DNA from: an uncultured Propionivibrio sp.
GTDB taxonomy: Bacteria > Pseudomonadota > Gammaproteobacteria > Burkholderiales > Rhodocyclaceae
Assembly (NCBI GenBank): GCA_937923255.1
Contig: CALAIL010000075.1
Location: 1 to 35,763 of the forward strand
Direction: 5' to 3'
DNA: 35,763 nucleotides
Shown: positions 9,035 through 18,691 of the stretch, piece after piece
Position numbering within the stretch: position 1 is the first letter of the stretch
Layout of the letters: each line of letters begins with the position of its first letter
Program-made: the position numbers and the translations under genes
The notes under the pieces: model-generated
Seen by the model: only the letters and a program-made list of their open reading frames with translations
Told to the model about the DNA's origin: nothing
Databases searched by the model: none

Positions 9035-10171
9035 ATGGAGCCTGCCGAATCCAAAAAACGACTCGAAGCGTTCGCCAATTCGCGCTCGCTGACGCTGGGC
9101 GTCGAACTGGAACTACAAATCGTCAGCACGCACGATTACGACCTGATCGACGCTTCGCCCGACCTGCTGCGCAGCCTTGAAGGGCAAACGCTGCCCGGCG
9201 ACATCAAGCCGGAAATTACCGCCAGCATGATCGAGCTGTCGACCGGCGTATGCACCGATTACCCGGAAGTGCTCGATCAGCTGCACACCTTGCGCGACGC
9301 GCTGGTTACCGCTGCCGACCGTCTCAACGTCGCGCTCTGCGGCGGCGGCACGCACCCTTTTCAGCACTGGGCGAACCAGCGTATTTCGGATGCGCCGCGC
9401 TATCAGTACCTCTCCGAAATCTACGGCTATCTCGCCAAACAATTCACCGTCTTTGGGCAGCATGTGCACATCGGCTGCGCCGGCCCCGACGAAGCGTTAA
9501 GCCTAAGCCATTGCCTATCGCGCTACGTGCCGCATTGCATCGTGCTGGCCGCCGCCTCGCCCTACGTGCAGGGATTCGACACCGGTTTTTGTTCGGCGCG
9601 CATCAACTCCGTCGCCGCCTTTCCGATGAGCGGGCATATCCCGTTCGTCGAAACCTGGGTGGAGTTTGAACGGTTTTTCGACAAAATGACCGATACCGGC
9701 GTCGTCAAAAGCATGAAGGATTTTTACTGGGATATCCGGCCGAAACCGGAATTCGGCACGATTGAAGTGCGCGTCATGGATACCCCGTTGACGATCACCC
9801 GCGCCGCCGAACTGGCCGCCTTCATCCAGGCCGTTTCGCGCTGGTTTCTGACCGAGCGGCCATTCCGTCCGGACGAAGACGACTACATGGTCTATACCTT
9901 CAACCGCTTTCAGGCGGCGCGTTTCGGCCTGCACGGCGTCTATGTCGACCCGCAGACGCACGAGCGCCGAACCCTGCAGGATGAAATCCTCGGCACGCTG
10001 GCGCGGATTGAGCATCATGCTGGCGAACTGCGCGCCGAAGAAATGATTCGCAGCCTGCGCCGCGTCGCCCAGCAGGGCGGCGATGCCGACTGGATCCGCG
10101 CAATGCAGGCGCGCGAATCGCTGCTGCCTGAAGTCGTGCGGCTACAGTGCCTGCGCTGGCGCGGAGACTGA
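9035..10171 (+). CDS. GCS2-type carboxylate-amine / glutamate-cysteine ligase (YbdK family)
   Basis: An ATP-dependent ligase of the GCS2 family, which joins the gamma-carboxyl of glutamate to an amine such as cysteine. The N-terminus has the acidic substrate/metal motif [12 protein letters not shown], followed by [14 protein letters not shown]. Further on are GGGTHPF, the HVHIGC motif, and the basic/acidic [12 protein letters not shown] near the end of the catalytic core. The length of 378 residues fits YbdK. Whether it makes gamma-glutamylcysteine or another gamma-glutamyl amide cannot be told from sequence. It is 1 nt from the antiporter upstream and 2 nt from the likely start of the hydrolase downstream. 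Confidence 0.9.
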   Translation: MEPAESKKRLEAFANSRSLTLGVELELQIVSTHDYDLIDASPDLLRSLEGQTLPGDIKPEITASMIELSTGVCTDYPEVLDQLHTLRDALVTAADRLNVALCGGGTHPFQHWANQRISDAPRYQYLSEIYGYLAKQFTVFGQHVHIGCAGPDEALSLSHCLSRYVPHCIVLAAASPYVQGFDTGFCSARINSVAAFPMSGHIPFVETWVEFERFFDKMTDTGVVKSMKDFYWDIRPKPEFGTIEVRVMDTPLTITRAAELAAFIQAVSRWFLTERPFRPDEDDYMVYTFNRFQAARFGLHGVYVDPQTHERRTLQDEILGTLARIEHHAGELRAEEMIRSLRRVAQQGGDADWIRAMQARESLLPEVVRLQCLRWRGD

Positions 10172-10173
10172 AT

Positions 10174-10968
10174 GTGCCGGAACGTCGGCTACGCATCGGC
10201 CTCTCCGCGCGCCTGCTGTACGACCCACCGCCGGAACTGGGCTTTCCGGGGAAAACGCTGCAATATCTGGAACAGTCGATCGCGCACTGGGTGCTATCGC
10301 ACGATGCGCTGGCCTACATGATTCCGACGCTCGGCGAGCAGGCGGAAGTCTCGCGGCGGGCCGTTTCAGCACGCGACTTCGTCGACACCCTCGACGGTCT
10401 GATCCTGCAAGGCGGCGCCGACGTCAGCCCGGAAAGCTATGGCGCGGCCGCCGAACGTCCAGACTGGGCAGGCGACCGTGTCCGCGACCTGTACGAAATC
10501 GAACTCATCCGGGAATTCATGATGCAGGGCAAGCCGGTGCTCGGCGTCTGCCGCGGTTGCCAGCTGATTAATGTCGCCATGGGCGGCACGCTCTGCCAGG
10601 ACATCGCCGCACATATTCCCAACGCCATCGCGCACCGCAACGAGGCGCTCTACGATGCGCATCGCCACAGCATCCGCATCCTTCCCGGCAGCGGCCTGGC
10701 GGCCATTTATCCGGCGCAGGAAGAAGCGCTCGTCAACAGCATCCACCACCAGTGCGTAGACAAACTGGGCAGTGACCTCGTCGTCGAAGCCATCTCACCG
10801 CAGGACGGCATCGTCGAGGCAATCCGTCACGTCGGCCGCTATTACCTGGCCGGCGTGCAATGGCACCCGGAGTTTCATGTGCCAGGCGGCGGCCTGCTCG
10901 ACAGCGGGCCGATCGTCGAAGAATTCCTCGTCGCCGCCAGAGCGCGGCTACAGGAACAGGGCGGCTGA
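10174..10968 (+). CDS. Class-I glutamine amidotransferase-like gamma-glutamyl hydrolase (peptidase C26, PuuD-like)
   Basis: A member of the C26 family, which hydrolyses gamma-glutamyl amide bonds (PuuD acts on gamma-glutamyl-GABA). The nucleophile elbow is GVCRGCQLINVA with Cys126, and the partners are His231 and Glu233 in QWHPEFH. The oxyanion region LILQGGADVSPESYG is also present. I prefer the GTG at 10174, preceded by GGAG 8-12 nt upstream, over the GTG at 10147 that overlaps the ligase. That gives 264 residues. The last codons (EQGG, stop) lie inside the first unit of the 234-bp tandem repeat, so the C-terminus may have been set by the repeat. It is the last gene of the operon. Confidence 0.9.
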   Translation: MPERRLRIGLSARLLYDPPPELGFPGKTLQYLEQSIAHWVLSHDALAYMIPTLGEQAEVSRRAVSARDFVDTLDGLILQGGADVSPESYGAAAERPDWAGDRVRDLYEIELIREFMMQGKPVLGVCRGCQLINVAMGGTLCQDIAAHIPNAIAHRNEALYDAHRHSIRILPGSGLAAIYPAQEEALVNSIHHQCVDKLGSDLVVEAISPQDGIVEAIRHVGRYYLAGVQWHPEFHVPGGGLLDSGPIVEEFLVAARARLQEQGG

Positions 10969-11658
10969 ATCGACGCCAAGTATTTTCCACCTCCTCTGGA
11001 GCCCGCGTAAACAGGGCGTTTCCGAGCACCCACCCTGGAAACCCGCGTGGATAAAGGATTTCTGGGCACCCCCTCTGGAGACGCCCAATTGACAAGGGCT
11101 ACCGGGCAGTGGCCTGGCAATGCCCGACTGGCGCGGGCTGACGGACATCCTCTGAAATGCCCAAGGATAAAAGATCTCCGGGCAACTGCTCAGGGCGGCT
11201 GAATCGACGTCAAGTATTTCCGCCTCCTCTGGAACCCGCGTAAACAGGGCGTTTCCGGGCACCCACCCCGGAAACCCGCGTGGATAAAGGATTTCCGGAC
11301 ACCCCCTATGGAGATACCCAATTGACAAGAGCTTCCGGGCAGGCGCCTGGCGAGGCCCGACTGACGCGGGCTAGCGGACACCCCTCTGAAACGCCCGGGG
11401 ATAAAAGATCTCCGGGTAACTGTTCAGGGCGGCTGAATCGACACCGGACATTTCCCGCCCCCTCTGGAGCCCGCGTAAACAGGGCGTTTCCCGGCACACA
11501 CCCCGGAAACCCCCGTGGATAAAGGATTTCCGGACATCCCCTCTGGAGATGCCCGATTGACAAGGGCTGCCGGGCAGGCGCCTGGCGATACCCGACTGGC
11601 GCGGGCTGGCGGACACCCTCTGAAACGCCCAGGGATAAAAGATCTCCGGGCAACTGTT
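10957..11658. repeat. Tandem array of three 234-bp units between convergent genes
   Basis: Three consecutive units start at 10957, 11191 and 11425, each opening with CAGGGCGGCTGAATCGAC. All three are exactly 234 bp, and a fourth CAGGGCG at 11659 closes the array. The units differ by scattered substitutions, not indels. Each unit contains five recognisable sub-modules of about 38-40 bp plus one diverged one. Each sub-module opens with a CTCTGGA-like or CCTGG-like start and continues with C-rich, spacer, G-rich and TCCGGGCA-like parts. The stop codon of the upstream hydrolase lies in unit 1, and the stop of the convergent ruvB overlaps the terminal CAGGGCG. Open frames through the array exist because 234 is a multiple of three; I do not regard them as genes. 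Confidence 0.93.
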
Positions 11659-12728
11659 CAGGGCGTTTGCCACAGCGCCTGCTGCCCGCCGGATGCCGGC
11701 GCGTCGAGGCCAAGGTGACGGTAAACCGAGGGGGTCGCAATGCGGCCGCGCGGCGTGCGTTGCAGAAAGCCTTGCTGGATGAGATAGGGTTCGAGAACGT
11801 CCTCGATCGTGTCGCGCGCCTCCCCGATGGCAGCGGCCAGATTGTCGACACCGACCGGCCCGCCGCCAAATTTATCGATGACGGCGGAGAGCAGCTTGCG
11901 GTCCATGAGATCCAGGCCGCCGTGATCGACATCGAGCATGCGCAAGGCCTGATCCGCCACCTCCCGATCAATGCGGCCGGCCGCCTTGACCTCGGCGAAA
12001 TCACGCACGCGGCGCAGCAGGCGGTTCGCAATACGCGGCGTGCCGCGCGAACGGCGCGCGATTTCCAGCGCGCCTTCATGACCAGCCTGCACGCCCAGCA
12101 GTTGTGCCGAGCGCGTGACGATATGCGTCAGCTCCTCCGGCGTATAAAACTCCAACCGGGCAACGATGCCAAAACGGTCGCGCAGCGGGTTGGTCAGCAT
12201 ACCGGCGCGCGTCGTTGCGCCGACCAGCGTAAACGGCGGCAAATCGAGTTTGACCGAACGGGCGGCCGGCCCTTCGCCAATCATGATGTCGATCTGAAAG
12301 TCTTCGAGCGCCGGATAAAGGATCTCCTCGACCACCGGCGAGAGCCGGTGAATTTCGTCGATGAACAGCACATCGTGCGGCTCAAGATTGGTCAGCATGG
12401 CGGCCAGATCGCCGGCGCGCTCCAGCACCGGCCCGGAGGTCTGGCGCAGGCCGACGCCCATTTCGGCGGCAATGATGTGCGCCAGCGTCGTTTTGCCCAG
12501 CCCCGGCGGCCCGAACAGCAGCACGTGGTCGAGCGCATCGCGGCGGCGGCGCGCCGCTTCGATAAAAATGGACAACTGCTCGCGGATTTTCGTCTGCCCG
12601 ACGTACTCCGCCAGGCGTTTCGGGCGCAAGGCGCGCTCGATCGCCTCTTCCTGCGAAGACTGCGTGGCAGCGGAAATCAGCCGGTCGGAAGCATCGCCCG
12701 CTGCCGTCAGGCGGTCGGTCTCGATCAT
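11658..12728 (-). CDS. ruvB: Holliday junction branch-migration ATPase RuvB
   Basis: A hexameric AAA+ motor that, with RuvA, drives branch migration of Holliday junctions. The 356-residue protein has Walker A GPPGLGKT at 73-80 and the Walker B FIDEIHRL. The sensor region [11 protein letters not shown] is present, as is the C-terminal winged helix ([10 protein letters not shown] ... [10 protein letters not shown]). The start overlaps the stop of the AI-2E-type permease gene by 4 nt (ATGA), implying translational coupling. The final residues (QTP, stop) run into the terminal CAGGGCG of the repeat array. Confidence 0.96.
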   Translation of the reverse strand: MIETDRLTAAGDASDRLISAATQSSQEEAIERALRPKRLAEYVGQTKIREQLSIFIEAARRRRDALDHVLLFGPPGLGKTTLAHIIAAEMGVGLRQTSGPVLERAGDLAAMLTNLEPHDVLFIDEIHRLSPVVEEILYPALEDFQIDIMIGEGPAARSVKLDLPPFTLVGATTRAGMLTNPLRDRFGIVARLEFYTPEELTHIVTRSAQLLGVQAGHEGALEIARRSRGTPRIANRLLRRVRDFAEVKAAGRIDREVADQALRMLDVDHGGLDLMDRKLLSAVIDKFGGGPVGVDNLAAAIGEARDTIEDVLEPYLIQQGFLQRTPRGRIATPSVYRHLGLDAPASGGQQALWQTP

Positions 12729-13828
12729 GGCGCGCTGCCTTCGGGCTGGGCGGGCGCACGCTCATCCGGCGCTGGCGACGTACCATCGCCCGGATATTCC
12801 AGCCACTCACGGATCAGCATCTGCCCAAGTGCCAGCAAGGTCGGGCCGAGAAACAGGCCGATAAAACCGAAGACGAGCACGCCGCCAAAGACGCCGACGA
12901 CGATCAGCAGAAGCGGCAGACTGGCCGTGCGCGAAATCAGAATAGGCTTGATGAAATTATCGACGCCGCTGATGCCGAACATGCCCCAGAACAGTAGGAA
13001 GATCGCCCATCCCATCTGCCCGGTATCGTACAGCCAGGCGGCGGCTGGCAGCCAGACGATCGTGGCGCCGACGACCGGCACCATCGAGAAAAAGAACGTG
13101 GCGACACCGAGCAGAATGACGGTAGGAACGCCCGCAATGAAAAAGCCGATGATGGCGACCAGCGCCTGCGCCGCCGCCGTGCCGACGATGCCGACCATAA
13201 CGCCGGTGACAGTGTTGCCGGTCATCTGGAACATGCGATCGCCCAGATCGCCGGCCAGCTTCCGGCTGGCCAGGCGGACGGTGTTCGCATAGGCTTCAGC
13301 GTCACGGAAAATGAAAAAAGCAAAGAAAATCACCAGCACCAACTGGAACAGTCCCTGGCCGAAAACGGACACGGCCGCCAAGGCAAATTTGCGCGCCGGC
13401 GCAATCAGCTGGCGCAGCAGCTCATTCATTTCCTCGCGGCTGGCGAGCAACTGGTGCCAGTATTCATCCAGACTGGCGCCGACCATCGGCAAATTACGCA
13501 GCCATCCCGGCAGATCGGCGGGCAGGCCGGATTCAAGATGCGGCTTGACATAACCGATGACCATTTCCACCACATTGGCCAGCGATCCGGACAACAGCGC
13601 CACCGGCAGCACGAACAGCACGACCAGCAGCAGGCAGAGCACGGTTGCGGTTACCGTGCGGCGTCCCCGGCACACGCGCAGCAGCCGCGTGCGCAGCGGT
13701 GCGCTGGCGATGCAGATAACGATGGCCGACAGCAGCGTGCCGACAAACGGCATCAATACGGCGACGCAGCCGCCCAGCAACAATGCGATGATGGCCAACT
13801 GCAAGGTATGTTTGTGATTCGAGAGCAA
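12725..13828 (-). CDS. AI-2E family (PerM/YhhT-like) membrane transporter
   Basis: A 367-residue membrane protein with about seven or eight hydrophobic segments. It shows the AI-2E family signature region near the C-terminus ([17 protein letters not shown], then [18 protein letters not shown]). Family members export small molecules or move ions; the substrate here is unknown. The likely start is TTG at 13828, with AAGG seven bases upstream inside the end of ruvA; no early in-frame ATG exists. It sits between ruvA (3-bp gap) and ruvB (4-nt overlap), so it is embedded in the DNA-repair operon. It ends in a Pro/Ala-rich cytoplasmic tail. Confidence 0.9.
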   Translation of the reverse strand: MLSNHKHTLQLAIIALLLGGCVAVLMPFVGTLLSAIVICIASAPLRTRLLRVCRGRRTVTATVLCLLLVVLFVLPVALLSGSLANVVEMVIGYVKPHLESGLPADLPGWLRNLPMVGASLDEYWHQLLASREEMNELLRQLIAPARKFALAAVSVFGQGLFQLVLVIFFAFFIFRDAEAYANTVRLASRKLAGDLGDRMFQMTGNTVTGVMVGIVGTAAAQALVAIIGFFIAGVPTVILLGVATFFFSMVPVVGATIVWLPAAAWLYDTGQMGWAIFLLFWGMFGISGVDNFIKPILISRTASLPLLLIVVGVFGGVLVFGFIGLFLGPTLLALGQMLIREWLEYPGDGTSPAPDERAPAQPEGSAP

Positions 13829-13830
13829 CG

Positions 13831-14406
13831 CTACACCTTCGAGAGTAATTTGAGTGCCTGCCGGATACCGTCCGACGTGCCGGTTTCCGCAGGCAACTGT
13901 TTCATCGCCGCCAGCGCCTCGCGTTCATTGTACCCCAGCGCCAGCAGGGCATTGAGGATGTCGCTGCGGCTGTCGCCCGCCGCGCGCGAGGTCACGGGCA
14001 GGGCGTCGGCCAGCTTGCCCTTGAGTTCGAGCAGCAAACGTTCGGCGGTTTTTTTGCCGATCCCCGGCACCTTGACCAGGCGGCCGCTTTCCTGATGCGC
14101 CACAGCCTGCGCCAGATCGGCAACAGACAGGCCGGACAGCACGGCGAGCGCCGTACGCGCGCCGACGCCGGAAATCCGGATCAGCTGCCGGAAGGCGAAA
14201 CGCTCGCCCTCACTGGCAAAGCCGTAGAGAAAATGCCCGTCCTCGCGCACGGCAAAATGCGTCAGGAGCGTCGTCCGCTCACCAATCGCCGGCAGATTGT
14301 AGAAAGTACTCATCGGCACATCGACCTCATAACCGACGCCTTGCGCCTCAATCAATACTTGCGGCGGATTTTTTTCGATCAGGATGCCCGTCAGACGGCC
14401 GATCAT
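13831..14406 (-). CDS. ruvA: Holliday junction-binding protein RuvA
   Basis: RuvA tetramers bind the four-way junction and load RuvB. The protein starts [20 protein letters not shown], the conserved OB-fold start. It has two helix-hairpin-helix regions ([15 protein letters not shown] and [17 protein letters not shown]) and the C-terminal RuvB-contacting domain ([19 protein letters not shown]). At 191 residues it is normal. It follows ruvC by 4 bp and has a GGAGG-type site (complement of CACCTCCGG) ahead of the start. Confidence 0.97.
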   Translation of the reverse strand: MIGRLTGILIEKNPPQVLIEAQGVGYEVDVPMSTFYNLPAIGERTTLLTHFAVREDGHFLYGFASEGERFAFRQLIRISGVGARTALAVLSGLSVADLAQAVAHQESGRLVKVPGIGKKTAERLLLELKGKLADALPVTSRAAGDSRSDILNALLALGYNEREALAAMKQLPAETGTSDGIRQALKLLSKV

Positions 14407-14410
14407 CGTT

Positions 14411-15031
14411 TCACCTCCGGTTTCCTTGTTTCCCTATTTCACGATGCGAGTCCGCAGGCGCGATACGCCCGTTGCGCACGTGCAGTTTTCTGCCTGCCAG
14501 CGCCCCCGAAGTCCCCAGCCCCTGCCCGCCATGCGCATGGGCCACCGCGCACGCCAGCGCATCGGCGGCGTCGGCGCCGGGAGCGCCGGACAAAGCGAGC
14601 AGCCGGCGCACCATATGCTGCACCTGTTCCTTGGCCGCCTTGCCGTGCCCAACCACGGCCTGCTTGACCTGCAAAGCCGTGTACTCGCTCACCTCGACGC
14701 CGCCCGCCACCAAGGCGGAAATCGCCGCACCGCGCGCCTGCCCGAGCAGCAGCGTCGATTGCGGGTTGGCGTTGACGAAGACAATTTCGACCACCGACTG
14801 ATCCGGCCGGTACAGCGCCACCAATTCACGCACGCCGGCGTGAATCGTTCCCAGACGTTCGGGCAGCGAAGCGCCGGCATCCGTACGGATACAGCCGCTG
14901 GCCACATACGCCAGCCGGCTGCCGGTTTTTTCGATCACGCCGAAGCCGGTTGCGCGCAGGCCCGGGTCGATCCCCAGGATGCGCAAGGCGCGCACGGGCT
15001 TGGCGGCTTGAGGGACATCGGCAACGGGCAT
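14411..15031 (-). CDS. ruvC: Holliday junction resolvase RuvC
   Basis: A dimeric endonuclease that cuts Holliday junctions in the RuvABC complex. The core begins [15 protein letters not shown], whose aspartate is catalytic. It then has [20 protein letters not shown] with the catalytic glutamate and [18 protein letters not shown] with the last two catalytic aspartates. The core is about 175 residues. The frame extends upstream to a TTG at 15079. I give the ATG at 15031, but GTG at 14995 or TTG at 14986 would give the usual family start, and none has a clear ribosome binding site. It is the first gene of ruvC-ruvA-perM-like-ruvB. Confidence 0.93.
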   Translation of the reverse strand: MPVADVPQAAKPVRALRILGIDPGLRATGFGVIEKTGSRLAYVASGCIRTDAGASLPERLGTIHAGVRELVALYRPDQSVVEIVFVNANPQSTLLLGQARGAAISALVAGGVEVSEYTALQVKQAVVGHGKAAKEQVQHMVRRLLALSGAPGADAADALACAVAHAHGGQGLGTSGALAGRKLHVRNGRIAPADSHREIGKQGNRR

Positions 15032-15079
15032 CGCCGGGGCGGAAAAATCGGCGGCGATATTCTGGTGGCTCGGATTCAA

Positions 15080-15401
15080 GGCGGCGGAATAATCGGTCAG
15101 GAAAACAGGGAGAGTAATGGGAATAGCGCGTGCGGCAGACGCAGTGGGAAGGGTGGAAATGATGAAAATGGCGGAAACCAGCGCGGCGATCAGTATATCG
15201 CCAAACGCGCCGCGCAGCTTTTCGTCCGGCGCGCAATGCGCTCCGGCCCAGCCTTGGTCGAGCGCCCGATCCGGTCATTACCCGGATCGGCCACCCGGGC
15301 CGCCACTCCGCTTACGATTCCCGCGCCCCTGACCATGCGCCGACATGCCACGCGCGTCGGGCAGCGGCCATCCCGCATCGCCCGGCTGGGGCCGCGTCCG
15401 T
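15080..15401. other. Intergenic region upstream of ruvC, no gene recognised
   Basis: About 320 bp between the earliest possible ruvC start and the dacB stop. Several short frames are open on both strands, but none resembles a known protein or has a ribosome binding site. It should hold the ruvC promoter and the end of dacB transcription, although no convincing -35/-10 pair or U-tailed hairpin is visible. The inverted pair GATCCGG...CCGGATC at about 15270-15291 could form a small stem. Confidence 0.4.
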
Positions 15402-16868
15402 TCATTGCGCTGCAATCCAGCGCAGCATCGCGTCCATGGCCAGTTTGCCGGCCGTGGATTTCGCATCGTTGATGAGGAAGACCAGAATCCAGCGGCGATT
15501 CTGGCTGTCGAGCACATAACCCGCCAACGCGCGCACGCCTTCCAGATAGCCGGTTTTCAGGTGACCGCGACCGCTTTGTGCGCTGCCATTCATACGCTTT
15601 TTCAGCGTGCCATCGACGCCCAGGATCGGCAGGGACGCCATCAGTTCCGGCATCACCGGACTCTGCCAGGCCGCCCGCAGCAACTGGCCCAGCGCATCGG
15701 CGGAAATCCGCTCGTCGCGTGACAGCCCGGAGCCGTTATCAAGCATGATGCCGGATACGTTCAACCCCTTGCCGCCCAGCCAGCGCATCACCTGCTGTCG
15801 CGCGCCCTCCGGCGTCGCCGGGCGCACCGCATCCAGCGTCAAAAAAACCTGTCGCGCCATCACGTTGTTGCTGTATTTATTGACGTCACGAACGATTTCT
15901 GCGAGCGAAGGCGACTCATGCGCGGCAATCAGCACCGCCGACGACGGCGTGGCCGCGGCGCGCACCCTGCCGCGCAACGTGCCGCCCAGCTCGCGCCAGA
16001 GCGCGCGAAACAGCCCTTCTGCCTGCACATCCGCCGTCCAGGGCGCGAGAAACAGTGCCTTGTCACCGCAGGATGCGGCATAACGCCCGGCCAGGCCGAT
16101 CGTCGCGGGCGCATCAAGCGAGATCTGGAGATTTTCACGCCAGTCGCCGCACGCACCTTCGGCAAGGCGCAGGTGATTGACGATCTGAAGACCTGCGCTC
16201 GGCGTCTCCGGCAGGACGAGCACCCCGCCCCCGACCGTATCCGGCCGCAGCGTCAGATGCACACTCCTGAAATTGATGAGCAGCGCGTCGGGGCCGACAT
16301 TGTAAGGACGCAGCGGCTCGCCGTCGAAGGCCGCCGGATCGTGCGGCGGCAGGGCAAACGCGCTGCGGTCGAGGACGAGATCCCCGGTAATTTCACCGAC
16401 CCCGCGTGCGCGCAACTGCCGCAGGAGCAGCCAGAACTGTTCGAGCGCCAAACGTGGATCACCGCTACCGCGCAGGTAGAGATTGCCGGCGGCGTCTTCC
16501 AGCGCTTCCGTTTTCCAGACATACGACGGCCCCAGCAGCTCGAGCGCCGCATACGTCGTGACCAGCTTCATCACCGAGGCTGGGTTCATCGCCTGGTCGG
16601 CATTGTGGCGAATCAGCGGCTGGGCGCTATCGACGCGCTGCACGACGACGCCTACATGACGCGGCGAAATGCCGGCGCTCTTGAGGGCGGCGAGCACTTC
16701 CGCTGGCAACGTCGGTGACTCTGCGGCGCGCAAAGGTGGCGCGAGCATCAACGCCAGCAGGCAGAGCGCGCATCCAAACGCCGCCCGCAAACGGAAAAAA
16801 CCCGGCACGCCGGCGCCACGTCCGCTGCGGCGCTGAAATGAAAACAAAAAAAACATCGCGGCTCCCAT
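15402..16868 (-). CDS. dacB: D-alanyl-D-alanine carboxypeptidase/endopeptidase DacB (PBP4)
   Basis: A periplasmic class-C penicillin-binding protein that trims peptidoglycan cross-links and pentapeptides. The protein has an Arg-rich signal peptide with a hydrophobic stretch at about residues 30-45 and an AA-type cleavage site. The active-site SVMK is at 98-101 (NPASVMKLVTTYAALE), with SNN (YSNNVMAR) in the middle and KTG (HLKTGYL) near the end. The 488 residues include the inserted domains typical of PBP4. The start could also be the ATG four codons in. It is transcribed away from kdsD. Confidence 0.93.
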   Translation of the reverse strand: MGAAMFFLFSFQRRSGRGAGVPGFFRLRAAFGCALCLLALMLAPPLRAAESPTLPAEVLAALKSAGISPRHVGVVVQRVDSAQPLIRHNADQAMNPASVMKLVTTYAALELLGPSYVWKTEALEDAAGNLYLRGSGDPRLALEQFWLLLRQLRARGVGEITGDLVLDRSAFALPPHDPAAFDGEPLRPYNVGPDALLINFRSVHLTLRPDTVGGGVLVLPETPSAGLQIVNHLRLAEGACGDWRENLQISLDAPATIGLAGRYAASCGDKALFLAPWTADVQAEGLFRALWRELGGTLRGRVRAAATPSSAVLIAAHESPSLAEIVRDVNKYSNNVMARQVFLTLDAVRPATPEGARQQVMRWLGGKGLNVSGIMLDNGSGLSRDERISADALGQLLRAAWQSPVMPELMASLPILGVDGTLKKRMNGSAQSGRGHLKTGYLEGVRALAGYVLDSQNRRWILVFLINDAKSTAGKLAMDAMLRWIAAQ

Positions 16869-17102
16869 CGAGGCTCCTTGTGAAGCTCAACTTAAAAAAA
16901 CGGATTTTAAGGCATGGCTTCCCCCTGCCTGACAGGGAATCGGACAATACGACGCCCTTTCCCTCCTTGTACGCAATAGGCGCTTCCGCTCGCAGCAACC
17001 GTCATTTGCCATTTGCCGACGGTTTTTCATCAAGCGCACGGTGCTCGCAAAATACAGCGTGGTCAGGCACCGGCAGTTTTCTATTCACACCGGCCGAATG
17101 CA

Positions 17103-17130
17103 TTGGGCGGTTGCGGGCTTCTGCTATACT
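17103..17130 (+). promoter_or_regulatory. Possible promoter of the kdsD-lptA operon
   Basis: TATACT at 17125-17130 is a good -10 box and lies 27 bp before the kdsD ATG. The best -35 at the right distance, TTGGGC (17103-17108, 16-bp spacer), is weak. The rest of the roughly 290-bp divergent gap back to dacB shows no further recognised site. Confidence 0.45.
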
Positions 17131-17156
17131 TTGCCGGTCATTTTTGGCCAAATTTC

Positions 17157-18149
17157 ATGACTCAGACACCTCCCCCTTTTTCTGACCCGGCGCTCAAGCT
17201 CGCCGAGCGCGTGCTGCGCATCGAAGGTGAAGCCGTGCTCGCACTGATCGACCGGCTGGATGATTCTTTCCCGCGCGCACTCGACCTGATTCTCACCAGC
17301 GCAGGACGGGTCATCGTCAGCGGTATGGGCAAGTCGGGCCACATCGGCCGCAAGATCGCAGCGACGCTGGCCAGCACGGGTACGCCGGCGTTCTTTGTCC
17401 ATCCCGCCGAGGCGGGGCATGGTGACCTGGGGATGATTACTGCCGCCGATGTCGTGCTCGCCATTTCCAACTCCGGCGAAAGCGAGGAGCTGCTCAATCT
17501 GCTACCCTGGATCAAACGCCAGGGCGCGCGTTTGATCGCCATGACCGGCAATCCCGCGTCGACGCTGGCGCGCGATGCCGACGTACATCTCAATGCCGGC
17601 GTCGCACAGGAAGCCTGCCCGCTTAATCTGGCGCCTACCGCCAGCACGACGGCAGCTTTGGCGCTCGGCGATGCGCTGGCCATTGCCTTGCTTGATGCGC
17701 GCGGCTTCAGCGCCGAGGATTTTGCCCGTTCACACCCCGGTGGCGCACTTGGCCGCCGCCGCCCGCTGATGCGGGTGCGCGAAGTCATGCGCACGGGCGA
17801 AGCCATGCCGACCAACGCGCCGGAAGCCAGCCTCGCCGAGGCGATCCGCGAAATTGCGCGCGGTACGATCGGCATGACGGTCATCGTCTCGCCACAACGT
17901 CAGATCCTCGGCATTTTTACTGACGGCGACCTGCGCCGCGCCCTGCTCAAGCATGACGACCTGACACGCCTGCGCGTCAGTGATGTGATGACGCCCCACC
18001 CGCGTACAATCCGGCCCGAGAAACTGGTCGACGAGGCTGTCGAGATGATGGAGCGTCACCGTATCAATCAGCTGCCGGTGGCGGACGAGCACGGTTGCCT
18101 CGTCGGTGCGCTGAACATGCACGATCTTTTTCGAACCAAGGCGATATGA
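17157..18149 (+). CDS. kdsD: D-arabinose 5-phosphate isomerase KdsD
   Basis: Interconverts ribulose 5-phosphate and arabinose 5-phosphate, the first step to Kdo for the LPS inner core. It has an N-terminal SIS domain (about residues 40-175), showing GRVIVSGMGKSGHIGRKIA, FFVHPAEAGHGDLGM and ISNSGESEELL. Two CBS domains follow (VREVMRTGEAMP... and VSDVMTPHPRTI...). The start at 17157 gives 330 residues, close to known KdsD; the frame upstream of it lacks homology. The stop overlaps kdsC by 4 nt (ATGA). Confidence 0.95.
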   Translation: MTQTPPPFSDPALKLAERVLRIEGEAVLALIDRLDDSFPRALDLILTSAGRVIVSGMGKSGHIGRKIAATLASTGTPAFFVHPAEAGHGDLGMITAADVVLAISNSGESEELLNLLPWIKRQGARLIAMTGNPASTLARDADVHLNAGVAQEACPLNLAPTASTTAALALGDALAIALLDARGFSAEDFARSHPGGALGRRRPLMRVREVMRTGEAMPTNAPEASLAEAIREIARGTIGMTVIVSPQRQILGIFTDGDLRRALLKHDDLTRLRVSDVMTPHPRTIRPEKLVDEAVEMMERHRINQLPVADEHGCLVGALNMHDLFRTKAI

Positions 18150-18691
18150 ATTATTCCGATGACGCCCGCGCACGTGCGGGATGCCTGAAGCTGATGGCTT
18201 TCGATGTTGACGGCGTACTTTCTGAAGGCTCGCTGTTCTACACCGATGAAGGCGTTGAAATGAAAGCCTTCAACAGTCTCGACGGGTTAGGCATGAACAT
18301 GCTGCAACGCGCGGGACTGACCGTCGCCGTCATCACCGGCCGCAAGGCGCACTGCGTCGAGCTACGTATGCAAAACCTGGGCATCGACCTGCTCTATCAG
18401 GGCATTGGCGACAAACTGGCGACCCTGCACGAACTGCTGACCAAACTAAATTTACGCCCGGAGGACGCCGGTTATATGGGCGATGATATCGTCGATATTC
18501 GCATCATGAATGCCTGTGGTTTTTCCGCCGCGCCGGCCGATGCGCATTTTCTGGCAAAGAAGTACGCCCGCTTCGTTGCGAGCAAGCCGGGCGGCAAGGG
18601 GGCAGTACGTGAAGTCTGCGAGCTGATTCTCGATGCACAAGGCAAGCTGAATGCGGCGCTGGCGCCTTACCTGCCGGCAGACGGGCAATGA
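18146..18691 (+). CDS. kdsC: 3-deoxy-manno-octulosonate-8-phosphatase KdsC
   Basis: A HAD-type phosphatase that removes the phosphate from Kdo-8-phosphate. The N-terminal motif is MAFDVDGVLSEG, with catalytic aspartates at 20 and 22. It is followed by VAVITGRKAHCVELR, the lysine in GDKLATL, and GYMGDDIVDI for metal binding. At 181 residues without a cap domain it fits KdsC. The ATG at 18146 overlaps the kdsD stop and is preferred to the longer reading frame from 18095. The end overlaps lptC by 4 nt. Confidence 0.96.
   Translation: MNYSDDARARAGCLKLMAFDVDGVLSEGSLFYTDEGVEMKAFNSLDGLGMNMLQRAGLTVAVITGRKAHCVELRMQNLGIDLLYQGIGDKLATLHELLTKLNLRPEDAGYMGDDIVDIRIMNACGFSAAPADAHFLAKKYARFVASKPGGKGAVREVCELILDAQGKLNAALAPYLPADGQ

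Noticed and set aside
10957..11658. 234-bp repeats as a CRISPR array or as part of a protein
   Set aside because: Units are contiguous without unique spacers, far longer than CRISPR repeats, and no cas gene is near. Open frames across them lack starts with ribosome sites and follow only from the multiple-of-three unit length.
11667..13292. 541-codon plus-strand open frame
   Set aside because: It is antisense to ruvB and the AI-2E permease, whose protein motifs are unambiguous; the frame stays open only because of GC-rich codon structure.
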